NCBI RefSeq assembly: GCF_029962835.1
Contig: NC_080590.1
Location: forward strand, 58,960,001-59,024,000
Length of the DNA: 64,000 nucleotides
Direction: 5' to 3'
Origin: Magnolia sinica
Taxonomy: Eukaryota; Streptophyta; Magnoliopsida; Magnoliales; Magnoliaceae
The number at the start of each line of letters is the position of its first letter. The stretch's first letter is position 1. Below are positions 23,687 to 35,979 of the stretch, piece by piece. The position numbers and the translations under genes were made by a program. The notes beneath the pieces are model-generated. The model did not search any database and had not been told where the DNA came from. It saw only the letters and a list, made by a program, of their open reading frames with translations.

Positions 23687-24901
23687 TAATCTAGGGTAAT
23701 TGGCCTAATTTCATCCAAATTACATTTAAATCTCTTTACGCACAATAATAGTAGAGACTAGACTTAAACCTTAGGCTAACAATCTAACCATACAATCTGT
23801 GTGCTCATGATAGAAATTCAACTCTAGAAGTATATTAAAATCCTAGCCATATGGAAGGGTGATTTGAACTTAAGGTGAGCGTTTTCCTTTAAATTTTGTG
23901 ATGAGATAGACTTATCTTATTATTACCTACTTCACATTATTGTTATTCATTTTGAATTCTTATTACATACTTTCCCTCGCTTTATTGTCATTTTGCATGC
24001 AAGTATTATGCTGGAAATCCCACTTATAATGATCACATGTATGATCGTGGACCTAATTCTTTTCAGGTAGTGGCCTTGTTGGTTGGCATGTAATCTCGTG
24101 GGTTGGTAAGTGGTGCACAATCGATGTAAGTAAATCGGCATACGTGTTACATCACTTTTCGGGATTGGATGTCGCAAATAGTCGCTCCATGAACACATCG
24201 TGTCACGTAAATCTCTCAATCACATTGTTGTGTTGCCTTGAGATGTTTGTATAAATCCACGTTAACATTGGACACGCCGATGAATTTCCATAGTATGGGA
24301 TGCAAAGTGAGCCGGTTAATTTGAACTGCTTTCCACCTTGTGACCATGATCGCTGAGTGTGATGGATTGCACGTACTTTGCTAGGCTTGCATGTCATATA
24401 GAATGTTTGTGCACACCGATACCCCTTATATCTGTGGAGTATGAGATGTATCGGGACCCTACTATTATTTTTACAAATTGTTTAAACCATCATAAACTTC
24501 AAAGGATAACCACCACTATGAGTAGGGTGTTGACCCTCTCAAACTGTATACATATTTCAAGTGAAATACGCGTTGACGACTCGAATGAGGATCAATCTGT
24601 GGAAGAGGCGAATGATTAAGAAAGGAGGACAATCCTGTGATTTATTTGATTATTTATTTTTATCGCATTCTTAGAACAATGTAATAAGCTCCCATTAAGA
24701 GAGCATTGGATGATTTATGAAACCTTTTATTTTAAATGGAATAAGAATTACAGGAAATTTCTTTCTCATGAATACACACTCTTATGAATAAAGTGAGGAA
24801 ATATTCTATAAACCTCAAAATCAAAATAAGGTATGTAAGTATTAATGCTTAGAATTTCCTGGACGAGCAAGGACTCGGGCCATGGAAATTTGGGGCATTA
24901 C
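23687..24901 (+). repeat. Remnant of another LTR (gypsy-like)
   Basis: No coding content. It ends with GGGCCATGGAAATTTGGGGCATTACA, matching the style of gypsy LTR 3' ends. Neither a TG start nor a target duplication is visible, so its left edge is simply where the SIRE LTR stops. It could instead be part of the U3 of the Athila-like LTR that follows. Confidence 0.35.
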
Positions 24902-25150
24902 AGTTCGGTCCCACCTAAGGGTGGTTTGGTCCGACTGAATGTGTTCAGAATAGTCCAGCAACAAACTATAATTTTCATAGATAATTCGGCTCAACATTCA
25001 ACCTGACTGAAGTCAGGTTCGGTGCAACCTAAGGAATACAGAGACTTCAGATGGATTTTTAAAATATTCAGCTGCAACCGAGAGTTAATTGGTGCGACCG
25101 AAGGCTACGTTCGGTGCAACTAAAGCTCATCATCGGCTGCAGCCGAAGCG
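24902..25150. repeat. Cluster of TTCGGTGCAACC(GAA)-type motifs
   Basis: About eight degenerate copies, e.g. TTCGGTCCCACCTAAGG, TTCGGTGCAACCTAAGG, GGTGCGACCGAAGG, TTCGGTGCAACTAAAG and CGGCTGCAGCCGAAG. Several are near self-complementary. This is the third distinct motif array of this kind in the window. Confidence 0.7.
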
Positions 25151-26035
25151 TAACAAAAGTACGTATATTGAAGTCGGTTTCAAGTCAATTGCATTTTTTT
25201 ATCTATTTAAGGGGATGTTTTACGCTTTCTTATATACAAACTATGGTAGAAGGGATAGAGCAAGGAGTTGTGGTGCCTCTATGGGGTCCTCCTTCTCCAA
25301 TCCTTCGGTTCTATTTCGTTTTTATATTTTTCTTTTTGAGTTTTAGTTCAATTATGTCTTTAATTGGTGATTGGCTAATCTCTTAGCTAGGGCTAAGAGG
25401 TCTTGTAGTTATTCATAATGTGCATTTTACTTTGATTCAAGTATTTGATTTAATTGTTGAACAATTCATTAATATTTGGTTTGAATGAAGATATATTTCT
25501 ATTTTATTTTGATCCATTGTCGACTCCGAGCACATTGGATGCTTAGGAAATCTAAGAGTAATTTCTTATCTATATTGCAAGGGATTGATATGTAAAATTC
25601 ATTAATCCATCGTGGACTATGGGCATGACAGATGCTTTGAATTCCTTGTGATCAATACTTTAGTACATAATGTGGGAACCAATTTAATGAAGTTCAAATA
25701 TGTTTTAGATATATGAATGATAATTTAACCGCTCAATTATCCAGTTGGATAAGATATGACTTCGATTCTAGTTAAGTAATCTAATTGAATCAAGTAAATT
25801 AACATTAATATATAGCTATAAGTGGATCCTTGACGCTCTAATGTTTTATCCTTAATAGTTTTCTCACAATTACTTCTTAAACCAAATTCCAATAATTAGT
25901 TTAGTTCTTATTCCAATCTTAAGGTATTCCAGAAATTGCACAATCATAAGTCTCTATGAGTACAACCTTAGTCTCACCGAATTATTACTACATCGCAGCC
26001 CTACACTTAGGGTTATTAACCCTTGGGTTAGATTA
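24902..26035 (+). repeat. 5' LTR (probably truncated) of the Athila-like element
   Basis: Placed because it immediately precedes the primer-binding site. It contains the TTCGGTGCAACC motif cluster (24902-25150), a weak TATTTAAGG TATA-like site near 25203 and an AT-rich leader. A clear TG start is missing. Confidence 0.55.
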
Positions 26036-26041
26036 AGTTTT

Positions 26042-26058
26042 TGGTGCCGTTGTCGAGG
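26042..26058 (+). other. Primer-binding site (tRNA-Asp type)
   Basis: TGGTGCCGTTGTCGAGG is a mutated form of TGGCGCCGTTGCCGGGG, which is complementary to the 3' end of plant tRNA-Asp and used by Athila-type elements. Confidence 0.82.
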
Positions 26059-26438
26059 TCTTCGATAGTATTTTTCTAAAATACATTAGTATTAGAATTG
26101 GTGTAGGATTAGGTTAGTTTTTCACTGCATTTCTATATTAGGATTTTTTGAATTCTTAGATACTAACATTGTTTCTTCTGTTTTGTCGAATCTAACTTAT
26201 AATCATCAATCGGATACTTTCCTTCCAACCCTCTTGCTTTATCATTTCATATTTCGTAGCTTCTATCGTTTTTATTTTTATTGGAAGTAGGTTTAGTTTC
26301 GAATTAAGTTTGAGTGTTTAATGCCCAAGTGGGTTCGTGATAACACTCTGTCTCTTAAGTGAATGAGGATTAGTTGAAGGTTTGCCTATCCATCACTGGA
26401 TTAGACAACATCTAAGATCTTCCGAGTTGGTAGAGAAT

Positions 26439-26579
26439 ATGGATGAAAATCAACCTCATCATCTTGCTGAGGAACAACATGATGACGTACACAATATTCC
26501 TCCACATAGAACATTACATGACTATTTATAATTAGCGAGGACGAGCACACCTTCCTACATAGTCTTCCCACATAATGCA
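26439..26579 (+). pseudogene. Athila-like gag, first part
   Basis: An ATG opens MDENQPHHLAEEQHDD, followed by PPHRTLHDYL, a stop, then TSTPSYIVFPHNA, the usual N-terminal region of Athila-type gag. The frame runs into the giant solo LTR at 26580 and resumes at 30700 with no lost codons beyond the duplicated ATGCA. Gag forms the particle in active relatives; this copy is dead. Confidence 0.8.
26575..26579. repeat. Target-site duplication ATGCA (left)
   Basis: Identical to 30695-30699 on the other side of the solo LTR. The gag sequence is continuous when one copy and the LTR are removed. Confidence 0.93.
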
Positions 26580-28131
26580 TGTCATGCCCTGAACTCGGAA
26601 ACCGGGCTCACAAAATTTCCGATCGCCGAATTCGGCACCGATAGCCTCCATAGTACCCCATTCTCGGCTCCCGACACCCATACACCAGGTTCCGATCCTG
26701 GGATGCTACAAGGAGGATTTATAATCATCAGTCTGATTCATAATGAGCATAACCAAAAGCATAACCCACGAACAATAACCACAAGAACACCATCACAAAA
26801 ACCACTATGATAAAAAAGTTTTGAGTACAATGCGTATGAAAGGGAAATACAATATAGCGAAAGTAACAAAACTCCAGAAGCTCGGTTGCACGCTCCAACT
26901 GCGGCGAGACTATAGCTGCGACTACATCCTGACGTCACCTGTACGCATCGATCGTGCATAAGCTTATAGAAAGCTTAGAGGGTGGTGTAAGTATGTGCAC
27001 AATACAAGCGTGCTCAGAATGCAAGGTCAGAGTAATGCGGAATCATGGTGATGAGTACATGAATGCAATCAGCCGTACCAAGGCTATGCGGTATAAGATA
27101 TGAATGCTATCGGCCATAACACAGCCATGCGATGCGAGATGCAACTCAATCATGTCAATCTTCATCATGTATCAGTACAGTTCTCATTCTGCATAATCAC
27201 CAGAGTTCAGTACACTCCAAATGGCACTGTCGCTCTCCTAGCCACACAGTCCAAGTGAGCGTAAGAAACCTCATTATCCGCCTGGCCAATAGTCTGTCAA
27301 TACCTATCCGGCACGTCGATAGCGGACCCATTTACGAGCTGGTCAAACTCAGCCTAGTATTGCCCCCTACCCTCGAGCGAGTAAGGCCACACCCCTTTCC
27401 AACCGACCATGACACAGTGGGAGACGTGGCCTCCTGGTATTCGGACCTCATGCGCTCATATATCCACTCAGTCTCGACGTTGGAGTCATCTTCTAGTACC
27501 ATCGGGTTTAGGGATTTTCACCTAGGGACATCTATAGCGCCCGTATGCTAAAACCAAACATTTTCGGTATCTAATCCAGCCACCCACGATGTGTCTATAA
27601 AGGTTATGGCCCTGATGTCACTAGGGCATACAATGAGCACAATCACACGAATGCAAGTGCATGAATCATACCATCAGACATGCAACAATCCTGCGTGTAC
27701 CGCGCGCTCATGTAGGGCAACTCCGCCTATTAGGGAGTCCATAAACCATCTACCCGAAGGCATGTGCAATGATCAGTCAATCCTCACATCAGGCATACAT
27801 ATGATGCGTATGATCATGAATCATGAATCTATACTATACATGTTATGTGGTGATGGGCTCTGATCAAAACGAAGATGGGCCTAGACGGCCTACACACTAC
27901 AAGTATGGGCCTATTAATGGGCCCTAGGGAGAGTGACAATGCGGACATTTAACCGACATCGTCCGTACAATGTGGGCATCTAACCAACATTGCTCCCAAG
28001 GCACTGCCGCTATAAGAGTCAACACATAAATCATGGTGGAATCACGTTATAATGGGCCTCATGTACATCCCATTGGGCCTCGACCCATGGGCCTCCAATA
28101 CATCAAATGGGCCTCATACATGGGTCTCATA

Positions 28132-28134
<3 letters not shown>

Positions 28135-28195
<61 letters not shown>
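28135..28195. repeat. (TA)n microsatellite in the solo LTR
   Basis: About 30 TA dinucleotides. A second, shorter TATATA-rich tract lies at 29692-29750. Confidence 0.95.
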
Positions 28196-28198
<3 letters not shown>

Positions 28199-28439
28199 GT
28201 GGGCCTCAACGACGTGCCACAAGTGCATCAAGATGGGCCTAGTCACATGGGCCTTGCATACATCACAATGGGCCTCATAATATGGGCCTTATACAATTTA
28301 AGGTGGGCCTCAACAAGGTCCACTAATACATCAAAATGGGCTTCAACAATGGGCCTTAAATTATCTCCAAAATGGTTGGACGATTTGGATGAAACACATG
28401 CATCATGATGGAGCCCACACTAATGGAGGATGTAGATTA

Positions 28440-28870
28440 CAATGCATACATAAGTGGGTCCCATGTGGGGCCTACCATAATTTTTATTTTCCATCCAACC
28501 CATTGATAAGGTCACTCAGACCTGGGGCCCACAGTAATGTTTATTTGCCACACAACCTGGGCCCACTGTAATAGTTATTTTCCATCCAACCCTTTGATAA
28601 GGTCACACGTGACCTGGCCCACAGTAATGTTTATTTGCCACACAACCTGTTCAAAGGGTCACGTGGACCTAGGGGCCCACTGTACTATTTATTTGCCATC
28701 CAACAGTTCATAAGGTCACGTGGACCTGGGTGGGGCATGGGGCCCACCGTAACATTTATTTGCCATGCAACCTGTTGACAGGGTCACACGGTCAGGGAGG
28801 GGGCCCACCGTAATATTTATTTATCATTCAACCTGTTTATAAGGTCACGTGGACCTGGGGAAACTGGGGC
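28440..28870. repeat. Tandem MITE-body modules in the solo LTR
   Basis: About seven degenerate units of GGGCCCACAGTAATGTTTAT then TTGCCATCCAACCTGTTGAT then AAGGTCACGTGGACCTGG. The same string occurs once, reverse-complemented, in the MITE at 36466-36989 (near 36725-36775). Confidence 0.82.
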
Positions 28871-29692
28871 CCACCGAATGTGGTTTGCAAATCCAGTCCA
28901 CCCATTATGTGTGTCCCACTTGGCTGAGGGTTCAGAGCAAGTTTCAGCCGCATCCAAATTTCAGGTAGGCCCCACCAAGTGTTTTTATATGTTTAGGCAT
29001 GTCTTCACATGATTTTAAATGGTGTGGCCCACCTGAGTTCCGTATACAGATGATTTTTGGGGCAGCCTCCTGGTCCGAGGGGACCCATCAAATGCATGGT
29101 GTTGATGGTCGAAACGCATCAGGGTGGGGCCCACAACTGGGGCCGTGAGGCCCGGCTCGTCCGTCCGTGCATCAGGCACAGGCGCTGCCTGCGGACGCTC
29201 TGACAACAACAGCGCTGCTGCTGTTGTTTTTTTCTTTAAAAAAAAACAGTTTTTCCATGATTTTTCTAGGGTAGGGCCCACATCAGATCGATCCGACCCA
29301 GTCATTGGATTCTACGGCCCATGATCGACCAAATGAGACCAATATGCAATGTGTTTTTGGCGAATAGGAGGATCAAAGTGGATTTTAATAGCAATACCGC
29401 TATTTCCTTTGGTATAGCCCGCTTGATTATCAGATTGGTCTAAATTTTTGGTTCAACTGCTAAAATGAACTGGGTAACAAAATAGACGGTGTGGAGCAGT
29501 CCCATACATCAAGCTGGGTCCTACATGAATGGCCCACCTCAAAAGTACATCTCTCATTTTTTTTTATTAGCTTAACAATACACACTCATGACAATACACG
29601 CACACCATGTTAGCCATGGTCTGTCCAGCGTCCAGGAACGCTGGACGTCATGGATAGAACACGAGCATCATGGTGGGTCCCACATGGATGTT

Positions 29693-29726
<34 letters not shown>

Positions 29727-30694
29727 TATATATAAATATAATATAAATATATTACATATGCTTAGATCTAGTGGGTGAGATTTCCCTGATATGTGGTGAG
29801 CCACTCCGTCTGATGAATGGATTAGATCTAGCACAATTCGGTGGGGCCCACAACATTCAAGGGAAAGAAAAAGAGAGACAGAGAGAGAGTGAGTGAGTGA
29901 GAGAAATAGAGAGAGATCGGTGGAGTGGAGGGACCCCGCCACTATGGGCCCTCCATGGATATGTTGTATTCATCAAAATGGGTCCCACCAAGAAGTGGAC
30001 CCAAAAATTAAAATCAATGGTGGATCACCCACCTCTAGGCCTCCTCCTTGCTCCCTTAGCCTTCTATGCTCCTTACCTTGCCTTTTGATGGTGGTTGATG
30101 AAAGATGAATGGTTGAGATGGGAGATGAGAGGGTGGGCCACACTTGTGGTTTTTGGAAAAACTTGGGAATGCTTGGACGTGTGAAATTTTGTTGCTTGGG
30201 AGAGAATTTCTTAAGAAATAAGAGAAATAAAGAATTAACGGATGAAGGGATGGGTGGAGTGGTGGTTGTAAGGAGAGGTATGGGTTGGGTTGAAATGTTG
30301 GTAAAGGAGAAATGGTGAGAGGAGAGAGAGAGTTGACTTATGGAAAAGGAGGGATGGGTGTTGTACTTGGGGTATGGTTGTACTTGACATTGATTGATTG
30401 ATAGGACATGACGTAGAGATTCTCTCGATATTCACAACGTGGGGTGTTTCTTCAAAATAAATGCTGACCTACATCTCCTAGCCTGGGTATCGGTTCGGTG
30501 CGCGAGTCGCGGCGTTGGAACCGCGGCGATGGCGCGGTCCCTAAGATACAAGTTTCGAGTGAGCCGTCTTCAGTATGCAAGACTCGACTTAGGATTACGC
30601 ACAATCATTGGATACAGTGCGAAGGTTGCCGGAATTCGATCGGAAGGACCGCGGAAGTTAACAGAATGGTACGGACTAGGATACAGGTCTTACA

Positions 30695-30699
30695 ATGCA
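30695..30699. repeat. Target-site duplication ATGCA (right)
   Basis: Perfect match to 26575-26579. Confidence 0.93.
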
Positions 30700-31380
30700 G
30701 GAAACATAGATTTCAAGTGGTGAGTGATCCAACTACTCCTAAAGTTTCATTAACTAAATTCTAAAAGTCCATATATACATCTCAAGAAATTTGATGAGAT
30801 TTTAGTGACCTTACACTTTCATAATGTGTCTGACGATACCCTGAGACTAAAATTATTTCCTTTCTCTTTAAAGGAAAAAAGTCAAGTCATGACTTCACTC
30901 TTTGAGACTAAGATCTATAGGGACATGGGTTGAGACGACCCAGGAGTTTCTTAAAAAGTTCTTCCCAGTTTATAAAACAACACTCTTAGGAGCACGATCA
31001 TGAATTTTTCACATAAAGAGGAAGAAACCTTCTTCCAATGCTGGGAAAGATTCAAGGATATTTTAAATGCTTTCCTACATCATGGTTACAAAATTTGACA
31101 AGTCATAAGCTTTTTCTATGATGAATTGACTTTACTCATGTGTTAATCCATAGAGATGATGTGCAGTGAGGAATTTATGAACAAAGATCCCGATGACGCA
31201 TGGGACTATTTTGATATGCTTACTGAAAATGCGCAGTCGTGGGATACTTCATCTAAGCCCACTAACCCCAAATCAACTCAGTCTAAGGAGAAGGGACGAA
31301 TTTATGTCTTAGAGGAGAAAGATGACATTAATGCTAGGGTGGCTAACCTTAAGGAAAGGTCGAGGCCATGGAACTAAAAA
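30700..31380 (+). pseudogene. Athila-like gag, second part
   Basis: Continues the split gag: LRLKLFPFSLKEKSQ, then TIMNFSHKEEETFFQCWERF, then MMCSEEFMNKDPDDAWDYF and LTENAQSWDT, all characteristic of Athila-type gag. Frameshifts and stops occur near 30745, 30935 and 31100-31145. Tail residues YVLEEKDDINARVANL match the linker before the zinc knuckle. Confidence 0.85.
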
Positions 31381-32650
31381 GAGTAGAAATGATTAAACCT
31401 GATGAGACCGTTAAGGTTGTTTGTGGTATTTGTGCTAACAACATACACTTGACGCGGGAGTGTTCTACAATTCTTTTGTTCCAGAGTTGTTACATGAGAA
31501 ATCTAATACCGTAAACAATTATCAAAGGTTATTCAACACTCCAATCCTAAACACGTACAACTCTAGCTGGCAGAACCATCTAAACTTTAACTAGAGGATT
31601 GGACAAACGGCTAACACAGATAGAAATCCTCAAGGGGCTCTTCCTTTAATCTTCAATCCATTATTAAATCAGAAAAGATATCAAGAGGATATAATTCAAA
31701 AATTCATGCATAGTCAAGAGCAATTCAATCAAAATACGTTGTAAGCATTTCAAAATATTAAAACATTTCTGGGAGTGTTTGCATCATCCATTCAAAGAAT
31801 ATAGTCACAACTTGCTATTAAGGAGAATGGAACTCTTCGAGCCAACCTCTACCTAACCCGAAACCATAATGCGAAATAAGTGACCCAAACTCTTCGAATT
31901 AATATGTGGAGCAAGCAAAGTTTATCACCAATCTTAGAAGTGAAAAAATAATTGACAAAAACATCCTGATGAGAGATGAGAAGCCTGAGGACTTGAAAGA
32001 ATCTGAGAGAGATGGTGGGCCTAACAACGCTACACATGAGAAAGAACCATAAAAACAATATAAGCTAGTCGCTCCATTCTCACAAAGGTTGATCTCACCA
32101 AAATTTCTACCAAGTACTCGGGATTTCTTAGGGGTTCCAGAACAAGTGAAAATTAACATCCCTTTGTTAGATGCCATAAAATATATCCCATCATATGCCA
32201 AGTTCCTGAAAATCTATGTACGGCCAAAAAACAACACAATATTCAGAAAAAAAAATATTTTGATAGAGAAGGAGAGTGTCATTATCAAGCATGATATGCC
32301 TAAAAAATACGAGGATCCTGGTAGTCCAACCATTCATGCATGATTGAGGATCGCCGGATTGAATATGCATTACTTAATTTGGGAGCAAGTGTAAATTTAA
32401 TCCCATACTCAGTCTATGAATAGCTTGACCTAGGTGAATTAAAACCTGACAGGACCACACTTCAACTTGTTGATCGTTTGGTTTGTATAACGAGAGGGAT
32501 GATAAAGGACGTGCTAATCCAAGTCGATAAACTCTACTACCCTGTAAATTTTATTATTTGAATACATAGCCCGTCATCAATGCTAATACTCAAATTCTTG
32601 TCATCTTTAATTGACCATTCCTAGCCACATCAAACGCCGTAATTAATTAT
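31381..32650 (+). pseudogene. Gag tail and protease region of the Athila-like element
   Basis: Begins with a zinc-knuckle relic (CGICANNIHLTREC near 31425). Later come RDFLGVPEQVKINIPLLDAI and PSYAKFLK, then a protease-like stretch near 32345-32420 in which an expected Asp-containing LDLGAS core is altered (NLGASVNLIPYSVY), with further remnants to 32650. Frame changes are frequent; no enzyme could be made. Confidence 0.7.
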
Positions 32651-34505
32651 AGGAACGAGGTTATGAAAATATCATTTGGGAACAAGACACTTGAGTTGAA
32701 TGTGTTTAACATATGCAAACAATCGGAGGATTGTGATGATGTCCATGAAATAAATTTGATCGAATCATTCGTGAAAAATAAGTCATTTTTGACTTTATGC
32801 TCTAACACTCTAGAGATGTGCTTAGCCCACTCTACTAATTTAGATGATGACATAATTAGGGAGATGAATGCCTTACTTAATACTACGCCGATACTTAAAA
32901 CTAACCGGTGGAGGCTTGAATTTGAAAGATTACCTCAAACTGACATAAAGCATCTATTGTATATTGTCAAGGCACCGAAGCTTGACCTAAAACTATTGCC
33001 CGCTGATCTTAAATATGCCTATTTGAGTCAAGATGAAACATATCCAGTGGTGATTTCTTCCCACTTGGATGAGGAACAAGAGAGTATGTTCATTTCTACT
33101 CTTAAAGAACATAAAGAAGCCCTTGGATGGATGATTACGGACCTCAAATGAATCAATCCTTTAATTTGTACTCTCCGCATCTACCTCGAAAATAATGCGA
33201 AAACGTATAAACAACCACAATGCCGTCTAAATCCAAGTATAAAGGAAGTAGTTAAAGTTGAGATATTAAAGTTATTGGATGTAGGTATTATATACCATAT
33301 ATCCAATAGCCAATGGGTGAGTCTAACTCGGGTGGTGCCCAAGAAGTACTATAGGATCACCATCATAACCAATGCAGATAATGAACTCATGCCAATCAGA
33401 GTCATTATTGGGTGGAGAATGTGCATTAACTATCGAAAATTAAATACCATCACAATGAAGGACCACTTTCCTTTGCCTTTCATTGATTAGATCTTAGAAA
33501 AGGTTAGCATGATCATTCCTATTACTGCTTCCTTGACAGGTATTCAGGATACAATAAGATAGAGATAGCCATAAAAGACTAAGAAAAGAATACATTCACA
33601 TGTCCATTTAGCATTTTTTCGTACTGAAGGATGCGATTTGGACTATGTGATGCTCCCGCCATATTCCAGTGATGCATGTTGAGCATTTTATTAACATGGT
33701 GGAGAATTTTTAAAGGTCTACATGGCTGATTCCTCTGTATTTAACACATCCTCCAGTGAATGTCTAGAACACCTGAAATTAGTGCTGAAGAGATGTGAAC
33801 AAAAGAATCTTGTGTTCAACTGGAAGAAATACCATTTCATAGTTCAAAACGGGATAGCTCTTGGACACATTATATCGTCCAATAGAATTAAGGTAATAAA
33901 GCCAAAATCGATTTAATCTCTAACTTATCTCCATCCAAGAGCATATTCGACGTGCGATTCTTCTTAGGACACGTTGGATTCTATCGAAGATTCATAAATG
34001 ACATCAATCTCATCTCTCATCTTTTATGCAATCTTCTTCAAAATGAATCTCCCTTCGAGTGGAGCAAGGAATGCCAAAAAGCTTTCACCAAAGATAAAAT
34101 CATGTTGACTAGCGCTTCCATTATGCAACTACCTGATTGGAGTTTATCTTTTGAAATTATGTGCGATGCGACCGATTATGCAATTGGGACAGTGCTAGGT
34201 CAGAGAAAAGAGAGGAAGAGATAAGTTATATACTATGTGAGTAAAACTCTAAACCCTGTCTAAGTGAACTACTCTACTACAAAAAAGGAACTCCTAGCCA
34301 TAGTGTTTTCTTTTGACAAGTTTAGGTCCTACTTGATAGGATCCAAGATCATTATATTTATTGACCATGCAGCGTTGAAATATCTTCTTTCTAAGAATGA
34401 TGTTAACCCTTGATTATTAAGATTGATCTTTCTACTCCAAGAGTTTGACCTTGAAATACAAGATAAGAAAAGAATAGAAAACGTAGTGGCTGATAATCTC
34501 TCTTG
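32651..34505 (+). pseudogene. Athila-like reverse transcriptase-RNase H remnant
   Basis: The longest open piece (32663-33151) holds MKISFGNKTLELNVFNICKQ and the pre-RT segment with LKLLPADLKYAYL. RT pieces follow: SQWVSLTRVVPKK, MCINYRKLNTITMKDHFPLP (33420-33480), the FVDD-type site decayed to VYMADSS near 33720, and LGHIISSNRIKV. RNase H traces follow at 34040-34500, including a short FEWSKECQKAFTK match. Stops throughout. Confidence 0.82.
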
Positions 34506-35640
34506 ACTTGTTCTATCTGATTCCGTGGAGAGGACGCCTATCAATGACATGTCCCCTGATGAATATATTTTTAAAATCTACCAATTATCTTGGTATGCTA
34601 ATATTGTTAATTATCTTGTCACATGTACAATTCCTACCTAATGGACGACGCAAGATAAAAAGAAATTCTTTACCGAGGTACATAAGTTCTCTTGGGATGA
34701 TACATATTTTTTTAAGTATTGCTTAGACCAAATCTTTAGGAGATGTGTGCTTAATAATGAACAACAAAGTTTCATCTCCTTTTGTTATTCTCATACGTGT
34801 AGTGGCCACTTTTCAGATAAGAAAACCACAACAAAATTTTTATTGCGTGGTTTTTATTGGCCCACTATGTTCAAAGATACATATGAACTTTATAAAGCGT
34901 GCAAGCGATGTTAAAAATTTAGAGGTTTATCATGTGGAAATATTATGCTACTGAACCTCATTCTTATCATTGAAACATTTGATTACTAGGGCATCAATTT
35001 CATGTGCTCACTCTCCTAATCCTTTGGACATATTTATATTGTACTTGCTGATGATTACGTTTTCAAGTGGATCGAGGCGATTTTGTGCCGGAATAATGAC
35101 TATCACACGATCATTAAATTTTTAAAGAAAAATATTTTATCCTGATTCGGAACACCTCGAGTAATTATAAGTGACATAGGATCTCACTTTTGCAATAGTC
35201 CTTTCAAAAGATTAATAAAGAATATGGTATTTCATACAAAGTGAGCACCCGCTATCATTCTCAGATGAGTGGTCAAGGTAAAATATTAAATAGGGAGATT
35301 TAACAGATTCTTAAGAAAATGGTTAACCCGGATCACAAGGATTGGTCACTTCGACTGACCGATGCGATGTGGGCTTACCATATGACATACAAAACCCATA
35401 TTATTATGTTACTCTATAGACTTATTTATGGGATGACTTGCTACTTGCATGTTGAGTTGGAACATAAAGCGTATTGAGCTATAAAGAATTTCAACTTTAA
35501 TTTTGATAAAGTCGGCTCGTTGCGCAATGAAGTTGAAGAAATTCATAATGATGTCACGTACTACATATCTACCTATCTTGGTACTTGGAGTCATAGTTAT
35601 TCGATTTGAATTAAGGTGCAAATTTAATTAATGCACATCA
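34506..35640 (+). pseudogene. Athila-like integrase remnant
   Basis: The zinc-binding region is recognisable near 34795-34930 (ATFQIRKPQQNF, KIHMNFIKRAS). The catalytic core is recognisable as scattered matches (ISCAHSPNPLDIF near 34995; GSRRFCAG near 35065; the RVIISD-type segment near 35155). All frames are broken. Confidence 0.65.
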
Positions 35641-35979
35641 ACACTTGTCACGTGACAGAAATCGAAAACCTAAGCACCAACAATTTGCAGCTAAAGCATA
35701 TGTTTCAATGAGCTTACTACAATCGTTGGGTCAAACATTACATACACTAATAAAAGATATTAAAGTTAATTTAATAATTAAATTCAAACCCCCATAATAT
35801 ATCATACATATATAGTCACTTTTGGAATCCTTCCATTGTCTGTTTGGCACTTGGATTCAAAATGCTTGGTAATGATTCATTTTTAGCATAGGGTGTTGCA
35901 AATCTATGGTGCCAAACGAGGCCTTACCATGGGCCTAAAATTTTTTGAGAGTTGGCATTACGGTCCACCTGAGATTTGG
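35641..35979. other. Unassigned sequence between the Athila remnant and the MITEs
   Basis: AT-rich with no coding potential. A decayed 3' end of the gypsy element is possible. The stretch GCCAAACGAGGCCTTACCATGGGCC near 35910 looks like an edge of another DNA element. Confidence 0.4.

Larger units (their letters stand above)
26580..30694 (-). mobile_element. Solo LTR of the giant-LTR family, antisense (4115 bp)
   Basis: Read on the minus strand it starts TGTAAGACC and ends GGGCATGACA, matching both ends of the 8-15035 element. A perfect ATGCA duplication flanks it. Collinear landmarks include the TAAGCTT...GGGTGGTG stretch near 26960 and the ATGTCACTAGGGCATAC stretch near 27615. It lacks the long 34-bp array but has its own expansions: a TA microsatellite at 28135-28195 and a module array at 28440-28870. 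No primer site or internal region remains, so LTR-LTR recombination probably removed the interior. Confidence 0.93.
24902..35640 (+). mobile_element. Decayed Athila-like Ty3/gypsy element
   Basis: A U3/R/U5-like region, a tRNA-Asp type primer-binding site, then gag, protease, RT, RNase H and integrase remnants in gypsy order. It is interrupted in gag by a solo giant LTR (26580-30694). No 3' LTR is recognised on the right; sequence similarity fades after about 35640. Stops and frameshifts throughout show an old copy. Confidence 0.83.

Noticed and set aside
27132-27551. 139-codon plus-strand frame in the solo LTR
   Set aside because: It lies antisense in the giant LTR, is absent as an open frame from the sister LTRs, and has no recognisable domain.
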